This document shows positions 20,836-32,000 of a stretch of 64,000 bases of DNA, piece by piece. This stretch comes from Spirometra erinaceieuropaei (taxonomy: Eukaryota; Platyhelminthes; Cestoda; Diphyllobothriidea; Diphyllobothriidae). The position numbers and the translations under genes are program-made. Location: positions 1,549,902-1,613,901 of the forward strand of contig CACRXP010000067.1 in the NCBI GenBank assembly GCA_902702965.1, read 5' to 3'. The first letter of the stretch is position 1, and every line of letters starts with the position of its first letter. Below the pieces are notes generated by a model. It had not been told where the DNA came from, searched no databases, and was given only the letters and a program-made list of their open reading frames with translations.

Positions 20836-21095
20836 CTGTTATTAGTTTTTGGCGACGGGTTTTTATTTCTCCTGTAAAATTAATCCAGTCATTTTTAAAT
20901 ATTTAGGTAAGGTTTTTTTACCACTCGCTTATCATTTTTTTAACGGACTACAAGTTCAGAAACTTTGAATTGCATTTTGTACGGATTCTGCCTACCTCGT
21001 CTAAAATTCTATGTAAATTTATTTTTGCTTGCTTTGATGGGCCTTGGCGGGTCTTTAGTAAAACAATTATCATTATTATCACTTAACAAATGCCA
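20836..21095. other. Unassigned AT-rich stretch
   Basis: No gene or repeat was supported. Confidence 0.35.
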
Positions 21096-21097
21096 CA

Positions 21098-21560
21098 TAC
21101 GCATGGGTGTGTTGGTAGGCCAAGGCGCGGACTCATGTCACGCCAGCCACTGGCGCCCAACCTCCGCACCGCGTGGCCGGCTGATTCGGACAGCGGACTG
21201 GTGCATGGGAGAGGGGAGAGAGAGAGAGAGCAAGGTCGACTCTGGGAACTGTATTCCCACGGCCCTTTGGCCCAGCTCCCCTCTATAAGCAATCCAACGG
21301 GTCTTTAAGCCTTCGTGATGCGCTATAACTCGTGGCCGTCCAGTGTAATGGGACAGTTCGGTTTTCTAAGGACGTTTTGCAGTGGTTCTTTCTTAATGTG
21401 GCCATTATGACACTCCGAGACGCTGTGTCGTTCCTCTAAAAAAGTTAGCCAATCGTCTGCCGGCTCGGGCGTATATGGCACGCGTAGACGGCCTTTGTCA
21501 GCCACCGCACCCGTTCGCGACGGTCCAGCTGACGAGCGTTGATGTAATTTTGGACGAGAC
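21098..21560. repeat. Low-confidence repeat R, copy 2
   Basis: Patchy partner of 10640-11000, with a GA-rich run (21210-21230), AAGGTCGACTCTGGG and ATGGCACGCGTAGACGG. Open frames here lack domains. Confidence 0.35.
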
Positions 21561-21564
21561 AGAT

Positions 21565-21875
21565 CTGCAAACTGTCATGCAGGACTCAGCAGCACTAGGA
21601 TCTGTGTCAATTTCAATTGCCTACGACGTTGTTGGTGAATACATGGTATACACCGGAACCCATGACAAATGAACCAATGTTTTCATGGTACTTTTTATGA
21701 TGCAGGATTAATAAACTGCAATTTAAACTTCACGCCAGGTTACTTCTTACGCCTTGCCTTTATCAGCTTTTTCCAGGACGTCACACCAACTACGTATGCA
21801 TGACAAATTTCAAAAAATAACTTTTTAATGTGCGGGGTATTTATCTAATCATATTCCCCAGGAGAGACGCGGCAT
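21565..21875. other. Unassigned stretch
   Basis: No supported feature. An open frame ends at 21672 without recognisable domain. Confidence 0.35.
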
Positions 21876-21879
21876 TAAC

Positions 21880-22735
21880 TGCGGTTAAGCGAAATTCTAA
21901 AATACGTGTTCGGTTAGGAAGAATTAATTAGGTGGGGATGTAACAGGATGCTGACTTCCAAATGAATTTTTTCCCGCGCCTGTCAAAAACAAATTCGATA
22001 TAAACGGTCACGTAATTATTATGCCTTTTTTCCATTAATAATATAAATGTAAATATATTTTATGGAAAACCTGCATGGAAATCCTCATTTATAAATTAAG
22101 TTGGTCGCAACACACTCCGTATTTAGATTCCAAACTCGAAAAAAGGGTGTGTTTGAATATTGAAAATGTTTTTTTAGTTTTCGAATTTGCGTTTAATGCT
22201 AGAGTCTACAAGTTGTATACTTTCCGCGTTATGAAAAACATCTATTTATGTCATTAGGTAGATATCACATAGCGATCAAAATGCTTCTCAACTAATATTG
22301 GCTATGCTGTATACTTCATAAGGAACATTATTAAACGGACAAAAACGTCACTGTCTGGGTACAAACTGCCAGGCTTTAAAAATCTCATAATCAGGCAATT
22401 TTTAAAACCAGAAAACCTTTTCCGAGTATAAAATTTGACGAAGATGTGATTTGGTGCCAAACGAGTTTAAGAAAGAATATTTTGTGCATATTTTCCACCG
22501 GGTAGATTCGAATGTATAAAGACATCGAAAATCAATAGAAAACATGCAGACTAACTAGGTAGGCATTTTTACCGAGTGCGATTATTGTTGACGGCCGAAA
22601 ATAGGTTCCTCGAAATGATATAATCCTGGCCTATCTGAAATACTATGGGATCATGCCGCACGATAATCAATATAACGACCCCACTTAGACAACCCTTTCC
22701 AGTCGGATGCAGATTTCCTGAGATTGTTCGCTGAA
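21880..22735 (+). mobile_element. Foldback copy D, old and degenerate
   Basis: Arm and centre blocks are recognisable but heavily mutated: GAAGAATTAATTAGGTGGGG, TTATGGAAAACCTGCATGG, TTTCCGCGTTATGAAAAAC, then on the right GTGCATATTTTCCACC, GACATCGAAAATCAATAG and AACGACCCCACTTAGAC. Termini are not preserved. It is the oldest copy in the window. Confidence 0.65.
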
Positions 22736-22739
22736 TGCA

Positions 22740-23230
22740 CGCTCATTTTAAGAAAGCTTCATCCCTTACATTGCGTTACCTCTGACGGAAACAGTATGAT
22801 CCCTCGTTTGGACTAAAGCGCAAGACTTCTAAGCAGACTAGTTTTTGAAAACCGTTCCGTGTCACGTCTCTACTGCCTGAATATGCATCGTTCATACTTA
22901 GCTAGTTGTAGTTAAGGAGTTGAATCGTCTTTAGGTGCTCACTTCATGTGGCGCACTCATGATCATTTCGCCATTCAGAGCCTCCTTGGAATTTAGGACA
23001 GTGAATTGTAGAGCGACGCAATCGTATTGACCGACTACCCGCCTAATAGCTGCTCGCCTAGGAGTCAGTCTCGTTGGAAATCATGGAGAATCTCTCCTAT
23101 TTCTAATTTCAGAAGAACCAGATTATAGTACAGAAGGCAAGGATGATGGCTTGCCAGAAAGAAATCAATTATTCTTTCGAGTGTTACATCTCACTGTCTT
23201 AGATTGTGGCCTAAGAAAAGTTCGATATTC
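22740..23230. other. Unassigned stretch
   Basis: No gene, RNA or repeat was supported. Confidence 0.4.
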
Positions 23231-23410
23231 CCCTTCAGAGAGTCAGGTATCCGAAACAAGAGTTTTATTTGTCTGACGTTTCAGATTCACACTCGAGCCC
23301 ATTACTAGAGATACAATCCCATAAGGGTAATGTTTTGCACAGGTGTTACAGCATTTATCGGATGCAGAGTATTACTTATATTGGATTCATAGATGTTTCG
23401 GCAGATTTTT
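23231..23410 (+). pseudogene. GIY-YIG linker/nuclease start fragment
   Basis: Plus-strand remnant of the linker (FYLSDVSDSHSSP-like, about 23250-23300) and the beginning of the GIY-YIG region (TAFIGCR, then YIGF in a shifted frame near 23370). It stops where the tRNA-like palindrome begins. Confidence 0.6.
23270..23313 (-). ncRNA. Hammerhead-like motif, decayed copy
   Basis: On the minus strand: TATCT, CTAGTAA (two changes from CTGATGA), extra T, a weakened stem II (GGGCTC with GAATCT), then an intact GAAAC-GTC and AGACA. Stem I keeps four of five pairs. Almost certainly inactive, but useful for comparing the family. Confidence 0.3.
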
Positions 23411-23448
23411 GAATAATTCGTATTGACCCAACGATAAAAAAACTCGGC

Positions 23449-23527
23449 GCCTCGGTGGGATTTGAACCCACGCAATAAGGGGAAGGCTTTATTATAGCCA
23501 ACGCTCTAGCCACCTGAGATGCGAAGC
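23449..23527 (-). mobile_element. S2 tRNA-like SINE head, left arm
   Basis: A tRNA-like fold on the minus strand. GCTTCG (23527-23522) pairs with CGAGGC (23454-23449). A-box-like TCAGGTGGCTAGAGCG follows. GGCT/AGCC close a 7-base loop ATAATAA. GTGGG and CCCAC form a perfect T stem around TTCAAAT. A run of seven T (23442-23436) could end Pol III transcription. It is paired with an inverted copy at 23825-23903. Confidence 0.65.
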
Positions 23528-23824
23528 CCCACCAGAAGACGTGAGTTTAATCACATTTGGGTCAAGTCACCCGCCCAATCTACTGCAATGTCTGGAATCC
23601 ACCAAATCTGATACCGTAAACTGACTGCCCAAGCAGGATTTCTTAAGTTATCCACCTAGAGTCCACCAGATGGCTACCAGGCTCACGTAATTATAGGTGA
23701 ATTATTTAGGAAATCCTGCTTGGCCAGTCAACTTGCTGTATCAGATTTGGTAGATTCCAGACGTTGCAGTAGGTTGGGCGGGTAACTTGATCCAAATGTG
23801 ATTAAACTCACTTCTTCTGGTGTG
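23528..23824. repeat. Inverted-repeat body of S2 palindrome
   Basis: Sequences following each tRNA-like head are reverse complements of each other. Examples: CCCGCCCAATCTACTGCAA with TTGCAGTAGGTTGGGCGGG, and CCAAATCTGATAC with GTATCAGATTTGG. The spacer is about 23660-23700. Confidence 0.75.
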
Positions 23825-23903
23825 GCCTCGCAACTCAGGTGGCTAGAGCGTTGGCTGTACTAAAGCCTTCCCCTTCTTGCGAGGGTTCGAATCCCACCGA
23901 GGC
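23825..23903 (+). mobile_element. S2 tRNA-like SINE head, right arm
   Basis: Acceptor-like GCCTCG (23825-23830) pairs with CGAGGC (23898-23903). A box ACTCAGGTGGCTAGAGCG. GGCT/AGCC close loop GTACTAA (nominal anticodon ACT). Perfect B box GGTTCGAATCC (23884-23894). A T5 terminator follows at about 23910. A mismatch-prone anticodon arm and an unusual 12-base insertion before the T arm argue against a functional tRNA. Confidence 0.65.
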
Positions 23904-23934
23904 GCCGAGTTTTTCACAGTTGGGTTAATGTGGA

Positions 23935-24035
23935 TTATATTGAATTCTCTCTGCAATACTGGATTTGAGCGCGAATCCAAGACCTCAGACAAATAAAACC
24001 CTTGTTCCAGCGACTCCATATCCCTCTTCGTACTG
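23935..24035 (-). pseudogene. GIY-YIG linker fragment, minus
   Basis: Minus-strand reading shows SLEQGFYLSEVLDSRSNPVLQ, the same linker as at 4331-4717 and 3955-4130. It forms the outer right arm of the palindromic composite. A degenerate hammerhead-like segment overlaps (stem II GGATTT/GAATCC intact; core and GAAAC lost). Confidence 0.65.
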
Positions 24036-24039
24036 TTTC

Positions 24040-24735
24040 CCGGAATAGGCATCTTCGCCTCCATCAGCCGAGTATATGTCAGGGATTCGCATATTTGATT
24101 GGTTGACATGAAAGTAGCTCCTTCATGTAACCTGACCGAGTTAAGATGAATCCTTTTTTTGAAGGAGTGGAATAATTACAAGGGACACATGAACTGCTTA
24201 AGATGTGTATCAAATCCGTGAGTACAAACCAGCATCTGAGCTAGAATCATATAAATAGCACAAGGAATAACGTCTTCCCAAATTTTCATGCACATTTTAA
24301 ATAACAGTCGTTCGGTAAACAAACAGGCATTTGGAACTATGCATTTTCTTGTGGACTGTTATTTATAGCTTTTAACAATTGGAACCGCAGGGTTTTATCT
24401 CAGTGCATCGTAGAGGTCAAGGGAAGAGTAAATTAAAAGACGATAGTACAGTATGCGCTTTAAAGTGAATAATACTAATTAAAATACTGACTCTTTTATC
24501 CAGACAGAAAGCACCCGCCATGACGCTCCCCAGAATAGTTAGTCTTTGCATCGTATCCTCAAAATTTCTGCTGGCATGTTTGAGAAAAGTTATTTTGAGA
24601 TAGTGACCCCGCCTTTAAGCTTATTACAACTGCACCTCCTTATCTGTCATCGTTTACATCTACAAGGTTCGCATTTTAGTCCAGTTATATAACAGCTTCT
24701 GGAAGTGTCGCTGCACGGCTCTAACAAAACATCAT
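24040..24735. other. Unassigned stretch
   Basis: No gene, RNA or repeat was supported. Confidence 0.4.
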
Positions 24736-24736
24736 G

Positions 24737-24925
24737 AGATGAGACGGTATCGACAAAAACCAGGGAGACCGGAATGACCGTTTTTAGCTTATTAGCCGTC
24801 ATCAGCCAGTCATGCCCAACCCCTAATTGCTGTGTGACCGCCTGTGAAAGTTCTAGTATGAGCCTCAAGGCACAGCGGAACAAGCACGTCTCGTAACCTG
24901 ATCGGTGAGCGCCCATCTGTCATAT
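24737..24925 (-). mobile_element. S1-related SINE lacking tRNA part
   Basis: On the minus strand: H module (GGGCGCTCACCGATCAGG) then directly the tail (GGGTTGGGCATGACTGG, CGGTCATTCCGGTCTCCC). The tRNA-like B-box region present at 12290 is deleted. Module order is the same as in the 12143-12402 copy. Short ATGAT repeats flank it, too short to be sure they are a target duplication. Confidence 0.65.
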
Positions 24926-24929
24926 CATA

Positions 24930-25774
24930 AAATATTTCCCTAAAACTTGCGAATCAGATTGTCCAAAAATCCTGCCAACATTCAAAGTATTTAGCCATGT
25001 CCTAAGAGGTACGTCTATTAAGGGAAAGTCTTTGAGCTAGACTGTCCCGAAGTCTACGATATCCGCTTTTAAAAAAGGGGTTAAATTTCAGTAACAATAT
25101 CTCAGAAAAATAACTCCTGACCGTTGGGGAATGGAATCGAACATCTAAAAGCATGCATGAGTTGGGATTTGCGTTACTTTAATTACGTGTACTCCGTTTA
25201 AGGAGGTTCTTGATTGCTTAAATTTTTCCATTAGAGGACCAACATTTTGCAGTACACTTTTTATCTGACTTGGTGGAAATTCTGCACTTTGTGCGGCATT
25301 CTGACGTTTTTGTCGCCGGAGAAGTTGAAGTAATCAATGTGTTTTTTCACGTTTTTCAGTATATGGTAGAAATTTCAAAAATGTTTGCAAATTCGCTCTC
25401 TTACATGCTCAAAAATCCGCAGACTGGGGTGGGTAGTAAGTACCGGAATGTTGGCAGGGAGAGTTAGATCAGGCCTACCAAAAAGTACTGATTTAGCTAA
25501 TGTTCGAGCTGCAAATTCATGATGGTCTGATAAGATGGAAATGTGTGCTTGATATATCGCATATTAGAGATCACTGCTGTGGCAATTAGAAGTAATTTGC
25601 AGCGTTTGAACAGGACCCTGTTTTGTGATTTAACTGATAAAACTGCAGGATGACCTGGCCAGTGCACTATTCTCCTCATCTTGTCAACTGCCGTGTCGGA
25701 TGCAAGTTTCTCTCCGAGCCTGGCGATTATTAAACGCCTGGCAAAAATGGCCTTTGGATCTCTTGAATATAATG
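24930..25774. other. Unassigned stretch
   Basis: No gene or repeat was supported. Open frames at 25270-25467 and 25497-25679 have no domain. Confidence 0.4.
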
Positions 25775-25776
25775 TA

Positions 25777-26584
25777 CAGTAGGTGGGCTAATCCATGAAA
25801 TGTCAACTGAAATCCCGATATGCGTTTTCGTTTTGAAAAGAATAATTAAGTAGGGTTGTAAAACTAATTACCTTGCAACAAAATTATATAATAATTCAGT
25901 CATCACAGGATGCCGGCTTTCAAACGAACGTCTTTTCAGCCGCATGCAAAAACTACACTCTGTAAAAAATGACTACGTATGTGGCATGCATTTTTCTCAT
26001 TGGTTTTCGATGCCCTTAAAAAGTCAGTTATATTTCATGGAAGACATGCATAAAACTATTCAGTCTTCCACTCATTCGGTAGAAAAGTATGTCTTATTTC
26101 AATATTATACTCAAAGAAAGGGTATTATTCGGTTTCAATGAAATGTCCATTTGTGAGGTTATTTAATACCGTGAAGTGACCGTTCATAAAGCGCCATGTC
26201 TATTCATTTACTAATGTGTGTTGTAAAGTTAACAATACGGCTCAAATCCACTGCTAAATTTTATGAACCCCTTATAGTCTTGTCTTAATACCAGAGAGAA
26301 ATTTATGGATTTCCGCAAGCGGAAAATATACGGCTCGTAGTTTGGAAGACCTGAATGCAAGTGTAACGGCAGTTGGGGAATCGGAAAAGTTTTTGAAAAC
26401 CAAATCATAGCATTTCTTTGACTGAATGCAGAGACATGGCGCTTTATGAACGGCCATTTCACGGTATTAAATAACCTCACAGATGGACATTTCATTTAAA
26501 CCGACTAATAACCTTCCTTTCTTTTCGGAACTAAATCGCATTTTGGAATTACGGTTGACATTTAATGAGTTAGCCCACCTACTG
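25777..26584 (+). mobile_element. Foldback copy E, inverted and doubled centre
   Basis: Perfect outer ends, CAGTAGGTGGGCTAA and TTAGCCCACCTACTG, flanked by TA (25775-25776, 26585-26586). After the left arm, the centre is inverted relative to copy A (CGGAAAATATACGGC at about 26321). A piece of it is present twice as an inner inverted repeat: 26130-26210 pairs with about 26425-26505. No transposase frame. Confidence 0.8.
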
Positions 26585-26589
26585 TACCT

Positions 26590-27317
26590 TTTATTATATA
26601 TAAAGTATAGTATGCAATTTCCGTCCGAGATTACATCTTTTTTCTGCGAAGAATTTGCCTGCGTTTTGAAATCTTCCAGACCTCTTTTTGGCGAAGCCAC
26701 GCTGCTAAGTAGACTCCTTGACGCCAGGTCAGTGGACAATGGAGCGTGCAATCCGGGATTAAATGCTTTGGCCATTGTTCAGCACATTAAAGTCAACATG
26801 TTCTACACTTTATGAACTAGTTGGACCACTAAAAGTTTTACTTAACGCGCCATTTCATAACTGTTTTCTGCAAATAAAATCAAGAATCACCGCGAACACC
26901 TATTTGGTAGGCTACTTGACAACGTTCAAATCGACCGCAACGCCAACTTGCCTGAGAGTTTCTGGTTTACAGCTGTGTGTTTGACTGCTGATTTTTCGTC
27001 TCCAAATGTCTGGAAATCGGCCAGTTTGAAAATTGTTTCATATCTCTTTCCCAAAGTTGGTTGGGTCTGCCCCAAGAACGGGGGGAACTTAACATATCTG
27101 GTACCACGAAGTGTATATTTCTTGACAGGAAGTCAACTGGCCTGTACTCTAGCCTACAGTGTTGTCTAATACAAAAGTGGCCAAAATCTAGAAGGGCATT
27201 CGGACTGAGGAGCTCTGAATTTCCGCCAGCAAAACACGCCTCGAATTGCTTTTGCTGACAACGAAAGTCAAAACTTTCTATATGGAATTTCAATGGGCAC
27301 TATCCGCACTTCGGAGC
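26590..27317. other. Unassigned, open frames without domain
   Basis: It holds open frames of 110 codons (26483-26815, partly foldback) and 108 codons (26967-27293, minus). No motif, splice pattern or repeat membership convinced me that any is a gene. Confidence 0.35.
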
Positions 27318-27319
27318 TA

Positions 27320-28290
27320 GAGTCGATGTGCTAGCTCAGGCAGTGTTAACCGAAATTCTGAAATGCGCCTTTGACCCAAAAGATTACTTAAATAGGATTG
27401 TAATAATAACTATCGTGCGGAATAGTCATATAACAATTCATTTACTTCAGGATGCCGACGTTTGAACGAACTTCCTTTCGGTCGACTGCAAGAACTGCAG
27501 TCTTTAAAAAATGGTTGCTTAATTAGTATGAACTTTTCTCGTGGATTTTCGATGCCCTTCTAAATTAAAATATATTTCATAGAAAACATGAATAAAATAT
27601 TTATTCTATCAATCATCTGGTGAGAAATTACGCTCCCTTCAAATCTTATACTTGAAGGAAGGGTATTCTTCGATTTTAAGAAACTTTTTCGATTTCCAAA
27701 CAATTTTGAACCCGACCTGCCGTTACGCTTGCATTCGGGGACTTTAAACTTTAAGTCATATAGTTTCCGTGTACGGAAGTTCATACATTTCTATACGGCA
27801 TTAAGATGAAACCGTATGATGTTTATAAAATTTGGCAGTTAATTTGGGCAATGTTGTAAACTTTACAGGCAACTATAGTAAATGCAGAGACACGATGTTT
27901 TATGAACGGGCCTTTCTCGGTATTAAGAAATCTCATAATTGGAAACCTTTTTAAAAACCGAATTATACCCTTCGCTCAATCGAAAGGGGATGTAGGTTTT
28001 GTCCAAATGAGTAAGGAAATAAACATTTTGCGCGTGTTTTCGATCAAATATATTTGGATTTATAAGGGCATTTAAAATTCATACTAATTAAGCAGACTTT
28101 TTTGCAGAACATAATTCTTGTGGTCGGCCAGAAAGAAGTCCTTTCGAAAGCCGGCATCTCGAGGTAACTGATTTATCCTAGAATTATGCTGCAGGATGAT
28201 TAATTTTGTGACCCTGCTTAAGTAATATTTTTGAGTCGAAAACGCGTTCTGGAATTTCGGTTAACATTTCAAGAGTTAGCACATCTGTCG
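27320..28290 (+). mobile_element. Foldback copy F, full-length subfamily 2
   Basis: Ends are GAGTCGATGTGCTAGCTCA and GAGTTAGCACATCTGTCG, next to TA (27318-27319, 28291-28292). The GATGTGC terminus marks a subfamily shared with copies C (left end) and G. The centre is in the same sense as copy A (GTACGGAAGTTC, GCAGAGACACGATG). No coding capacity. Confidence 0.75.
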
Positions 28291-28294
28291 TACA

Positions 28295-29380
28295 ATTTCT
28301 ACTCACCGAATTAATTTGGGACACATACGGCGTTTCTTGGAGCAAACATTTGTTAGACATCACTTTTGTGTTGACATTTGTTGGAATGGACGTTATTTTC
28401 TATCCCGTTGAGCATCCTAGTGCAAGACCGCCTGTTTTTGCGTCTGCGTTAGAAAGGTCAGTATACGCTAAATCCTTCCAGGCGATGGGAAATCGGATTT
28501 GGCACCCATGAAAGTCAAGTGGGGCCGAATATTAAAATTCGCTCTGTTTTGAGAAATGAGAGCGGATTCAGTTTGAAGAAATTCGATTGGCAAATCCGTT
28601 GTATATTTTGCCATAAGTCACAGACGTTAAGTTGTCTTACAATAGTTTGTTTAACTCAATTTTCAGTCGCGGTGCGTAATAAAACATCGATGGCGTGCTC
28701 TTGACATGATACCACTTTTCTCTATCGTTTTGTGCTATTCGAAACAATTTCTGTCCACAGTCGATTACGAAAGGACACAGAAAGTACCGGCCAAAGTACT
28801 GTCGACTGGGTTGCTCGCAGGTATTTCCAATTTTTATGAGGTCCGTCCGTTGCGAACTGTCAACGACAGAACGATGTTAAGAAGTGAGCTTGGATGACCA
28901 AAGCAGCTCATAGGTAAGTAAAAAGACGTTATTATTAATTGGACTCCACAAGAATCATTATATGACTGTTAAGGTCATTCGCAGAGAGCATTCGTTGGTG
29001 TTTTATTCGAACATAAGTAAAAAATGGACAAGGCAATTTGAAATTGACTTGCAAAAGACCCTTTTCGGAGTATACTTGAGGCTTCTACCTGAAATCCTGA
29101 TTTTTGTTTGAACAAATCCGGATACGGATGTATATACACCCCCATTTCTTTGAACTATGTCTTAAGGTCACCTGCGATACGGGGAATGGCGGTGAATCGC
29201 GCAGGGGTTGCAGCATTTATAAGATTTAACTGCTTTGCCATTGCATGCCATTCAAATTGACAGCTTCCAAATGTATCACGGAAAGTTGTACGTACTGTGA
29301 CAATTGTCTGACTGCTATGCGCCCACACGCCTGACAGAGTTATCGGCTTCAGCATTCATCGCGGACGGTTGTATGTGGTA
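28295..29380. other. Unassigned stretch
   Basis: No gene, RNA or repeat was supported; small open frames only. Confidence 0.4.
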
Positions 29381-29383
29381 TGA

Positions 29384-29806
29384 TTATCTCCCAATGGCTC
29401 GCAGTCTAGTTTCTAATTGCCGGAATTTCGTCATCCTTGGGGACTTTCTTGGACAATCTTGTTCGTCGACCCTGGTGCCATAAGCAGTGGTTATCCGCGC
29501 GTTCTCCACGTTCTTAACCAGTTTTTCCAGACAAAGCCCCCTTGATGAATAGGGAGCGGGGAGGCCATTGTGTTTGTGAGTCGACTGATGATCGGAAAGA
29601 CATGATTCGAGCAGTTCGCGGTTCTCCCAGTTATCATCCTTCACGAGACCTTTGACCTCATCGAACTTGAGTGTAGAGTCGCGTCCCAGTGAATGAGCAG
29701 CAAATTGGGAGCCGGTTTCATTACTTCCCACTGCTGCCGCGTGCTCAGGCATCCGCGTCCAGAGTAGTCTCCTATACTTTGCGCTAAATTTGTCTAGACA
29801 AAACAC
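29384..29806 (-). pseudogene. GIY-YIG endonuclease fragment, C-terminal part
   Basis: A 140-codon frame aligns with the nuclease at 4331-4717: LLWTRMPEHAAAV (Arg helix), QFAAHSLG (His loop) and NRELLESCLSDHQSTHKHNGLPAPY (catalytic Glu helix and after). The YVGETGR core is destroyed (FSAKYRR). About 60 further residues follow, ending near TRLRAIGR, probably the natural C-terminal tail. The decayed hammerhead-like motif at 30139-30182 lies upstream of it. Not functional. Confidence 0.72.
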
Positions 29807-29809
29807 TTG

Positions 29810-30135
29810 GCCATGCAGAGAGTGCGCAGATAACCACTATTCCTGGTGCCAGTGTCAGCGACCCATATTATCCAGGCACCTCCACAGGGGATAAAACTCG
29901 GGCATTTAGCAGGTTACCACAACTCGTACACCATCTGCGATAAGTGCGGTGACCGACAACTTTGACAGGCAGGCAGGCGAGTGGGCGGGCGCATAGCAAC
30001 TGCATGCTGAAACACTTGTCCGACCAGTCAATTATCGCGCCATGTGCAGCTTCCAGCGATGCTTTCGGAAAGTGCCAGATTTGATAGGCATGCCGCAGCG
30101 CAGCAACACCCGTGCGACCCACCACCCTTTCCCCA
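29810..30135. other. Spacer between GIY-YIG fragment and hammerhead-like motif
   Basis: It contains weak Q-like blocks (GGTGCCAGTGTCAGC, 29848-29862) and an 85-codon minus frame (29868-30125) with no domain I recognise. Possibly an insertion in the element linker. Confidence 0.35.
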
Positions 30136-30138
30136 TTC

Positions 30139-30182
30139 TGTCCCCGAGTATGGATTTGTGTGAGAATTCGAAACGTCAGACT
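30139..30182 (+). ncRNA. Hammerhead-like motif, decayed core
   Basis: Stem II is complete (GGATTT 30152-30157 with GAATTC 30164-30169), and GAAAC-GTC (30170-30177) is intact. The core has become CCGAGTA instead of CTGATGA. The stem II sequence differs from the 4640 copy yet all six pairs (two G-U) are kept. Confidence 0.32.
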
Positions 30183-30184
30183 AA

Positions 30185-31328
30185 TGGAGCTGTTGTTACT
30201 ACGATCATATCTCCTTCTTCGCGAATGGCTCCTGAAGTTAGCTTTTTTACTAGTAAGAAAACGTCGTTCTTAAACTGTTTTACGTTTCTGGAGCAGAGCG
30301 CACACCTGCGTGCTCTGCCAAAACCGTTTTTTCAGCTTTCATATAACAGCCAACAATCCGAAACTTTGCCATAACTTTAAATCTTGTAAAATTTAGGTGT
30401 ACCTTGGGTGGGTGGATTTTGTATTACAGGGACTTTCTTGCGAAATTCAAAAAACTTCATAAGCTACGCCACCTGATACACGTTGCGGTTCATCAAACAT
30501 GCTCACAAATAATACTCGTTTTCACTTCACCTACTCTGTTTTGTGTAGCATGTCTCTGAGCTCCTAACGCTGACACCTAAGCCATCATGATTGCTGTGCT
30601 GGGCTCTAGAAGTAGCTTTTGAAGGCCAAATAATTTTCTTTTTAGAAAACATTGAAAAATTGCAGCATGTCCATTCCAAGGACTGTATCACAAGGGGTTC
30701 TCTACACAAAGGTCACGCTCACTCAGATCCAGGGCGCTTTTTGTAATTCGTAAGTTTTTGGCGTTCAAAAATCTAAAATCCTACCAACAGGCTCTCCTGT
30801 TGACCCGCAGTTAAAAAGTTTATTGATTTAAAGAAGACACTTGCTGAGCGGAACAGTAAACTATAATATCAACAGATACAGTGCACACTTTCATCTTTCT
30901 GACTTGTGTTTTTGCTGACTCCCTGACGATAATGTATGCTTTTGGGATCAAATGGGCGTCATCAAGCTCAAAGAACCTGCTCGCCTAAAATTAAGCCTCC
31001 AGGCTCTTTCATGATGAGAACTAAGTTTTTATTTTGAAATAGTACTCTGAAGATCGGTTGTTAGAGGACAAAAGATCCGCACCTTGTCGTCACCTTTGAG
31101 TCCGATTTAAAAACAGTCTTATTAACCAAACCCTTAGCAACTTGGGGCACTGGACGTAAATACCAACTGCTTGTAAAGTCATTGTGCGTTTGCTTTGGAC
31201 TACCGCTAAACATTCTTCCTCTAGACCAAAATCGCCTGACGGAGAAATTAAACTTCCGGAGAATGAGATAGCACTAAAATATGGGGTAACGATAGGGTTT
31301 GGGACTAACACGTAGATGCCAACTACAA
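30185..31328. other. Unassigned stretch
   Basis: No gene, RNA or repeat was supported. Confidence 0.4.
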
Positions 31329-31329
31329 A

Positions 31330-31635
31330 AATATATCTTAAAATTCAGTGTGACTGTAAATTTCACTTATTATTTGCCGTTCCCACTGTTTGAACGTACC
31401 AGCGGTGCTTTATTCAAAGTCCGTTATTTTTTAAATTACTCTTCGTTTATTTTTTGACTATTGCACTCCCTTTATTTGTCAAATGGCAGTGTAGGATAAG
31501 ACTTTCGGCAGAAATTTATCTATTTTCTGTGTCTTCTTGCCCTCCGTTCTCTCCCATCCGTAAAATCCCTTTTACCACCATTCAACGTATTACACGATAC
31601 ACAAGCTTGCTCAAATTACTTGTGCGAATTATGAG
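31330..31635 (+). repeat. Repeat T, copy 2
   Basis: Diverged partner of 13265-13605; see there for shared blocks. Like copy 1 it lies upstream of a subfamily-2 foldback element. The 109-codon frame here is not preserved in copy 1. Confidence 0.6.
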
Positions 31636-31639
31636 TGCC

Positions 31640-31998
31640 TGCAGTGTGAACGCTGTTTTCCTTCACGAGATCCACCATGCTGTTAGGACGCAAGAAAATG
31701 CTTTTTACTGGACAAAGGGTGGGAGCCATTCATATGCGCGGGCCTTCAGATGTTTTAGAACATCAAATTTCCCAATCATTTAAAATGCTTGTGAAGGCTT
31801 CTTGTCTCTTACTCCGCGAGATTAAGGTATGTTCTCTGATGTTTCGAAATTTTTGCAGATCTTCAAGTCATGGAAAGTTCTTTCATGGTGGAAAAATCTT
31901 CTTGTTCCAGCGTATGCTCCTCATTAAAAGTAAATCAGCGCAATCGTAAAGGCGTGCAGCGTAGCGGTCCAAACTTTGCAAACCTGTAACATGTCACA
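31640..31998. other. Unassigned stretch
   Basis: No gene was supported; a 90-codon open frame (31677-31949) shows no domain. Confidence 0.35.
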
Positions 31999-32000
31999 TA

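Noticed and set aside
23825..23903. Functional tRNA gene
   Set aside because: Anticodon arm has a mismatch, the region before the T arm is abnormal, and related copies with different loop sequence sit in repeats; better called a tRNA-derived SINE head.
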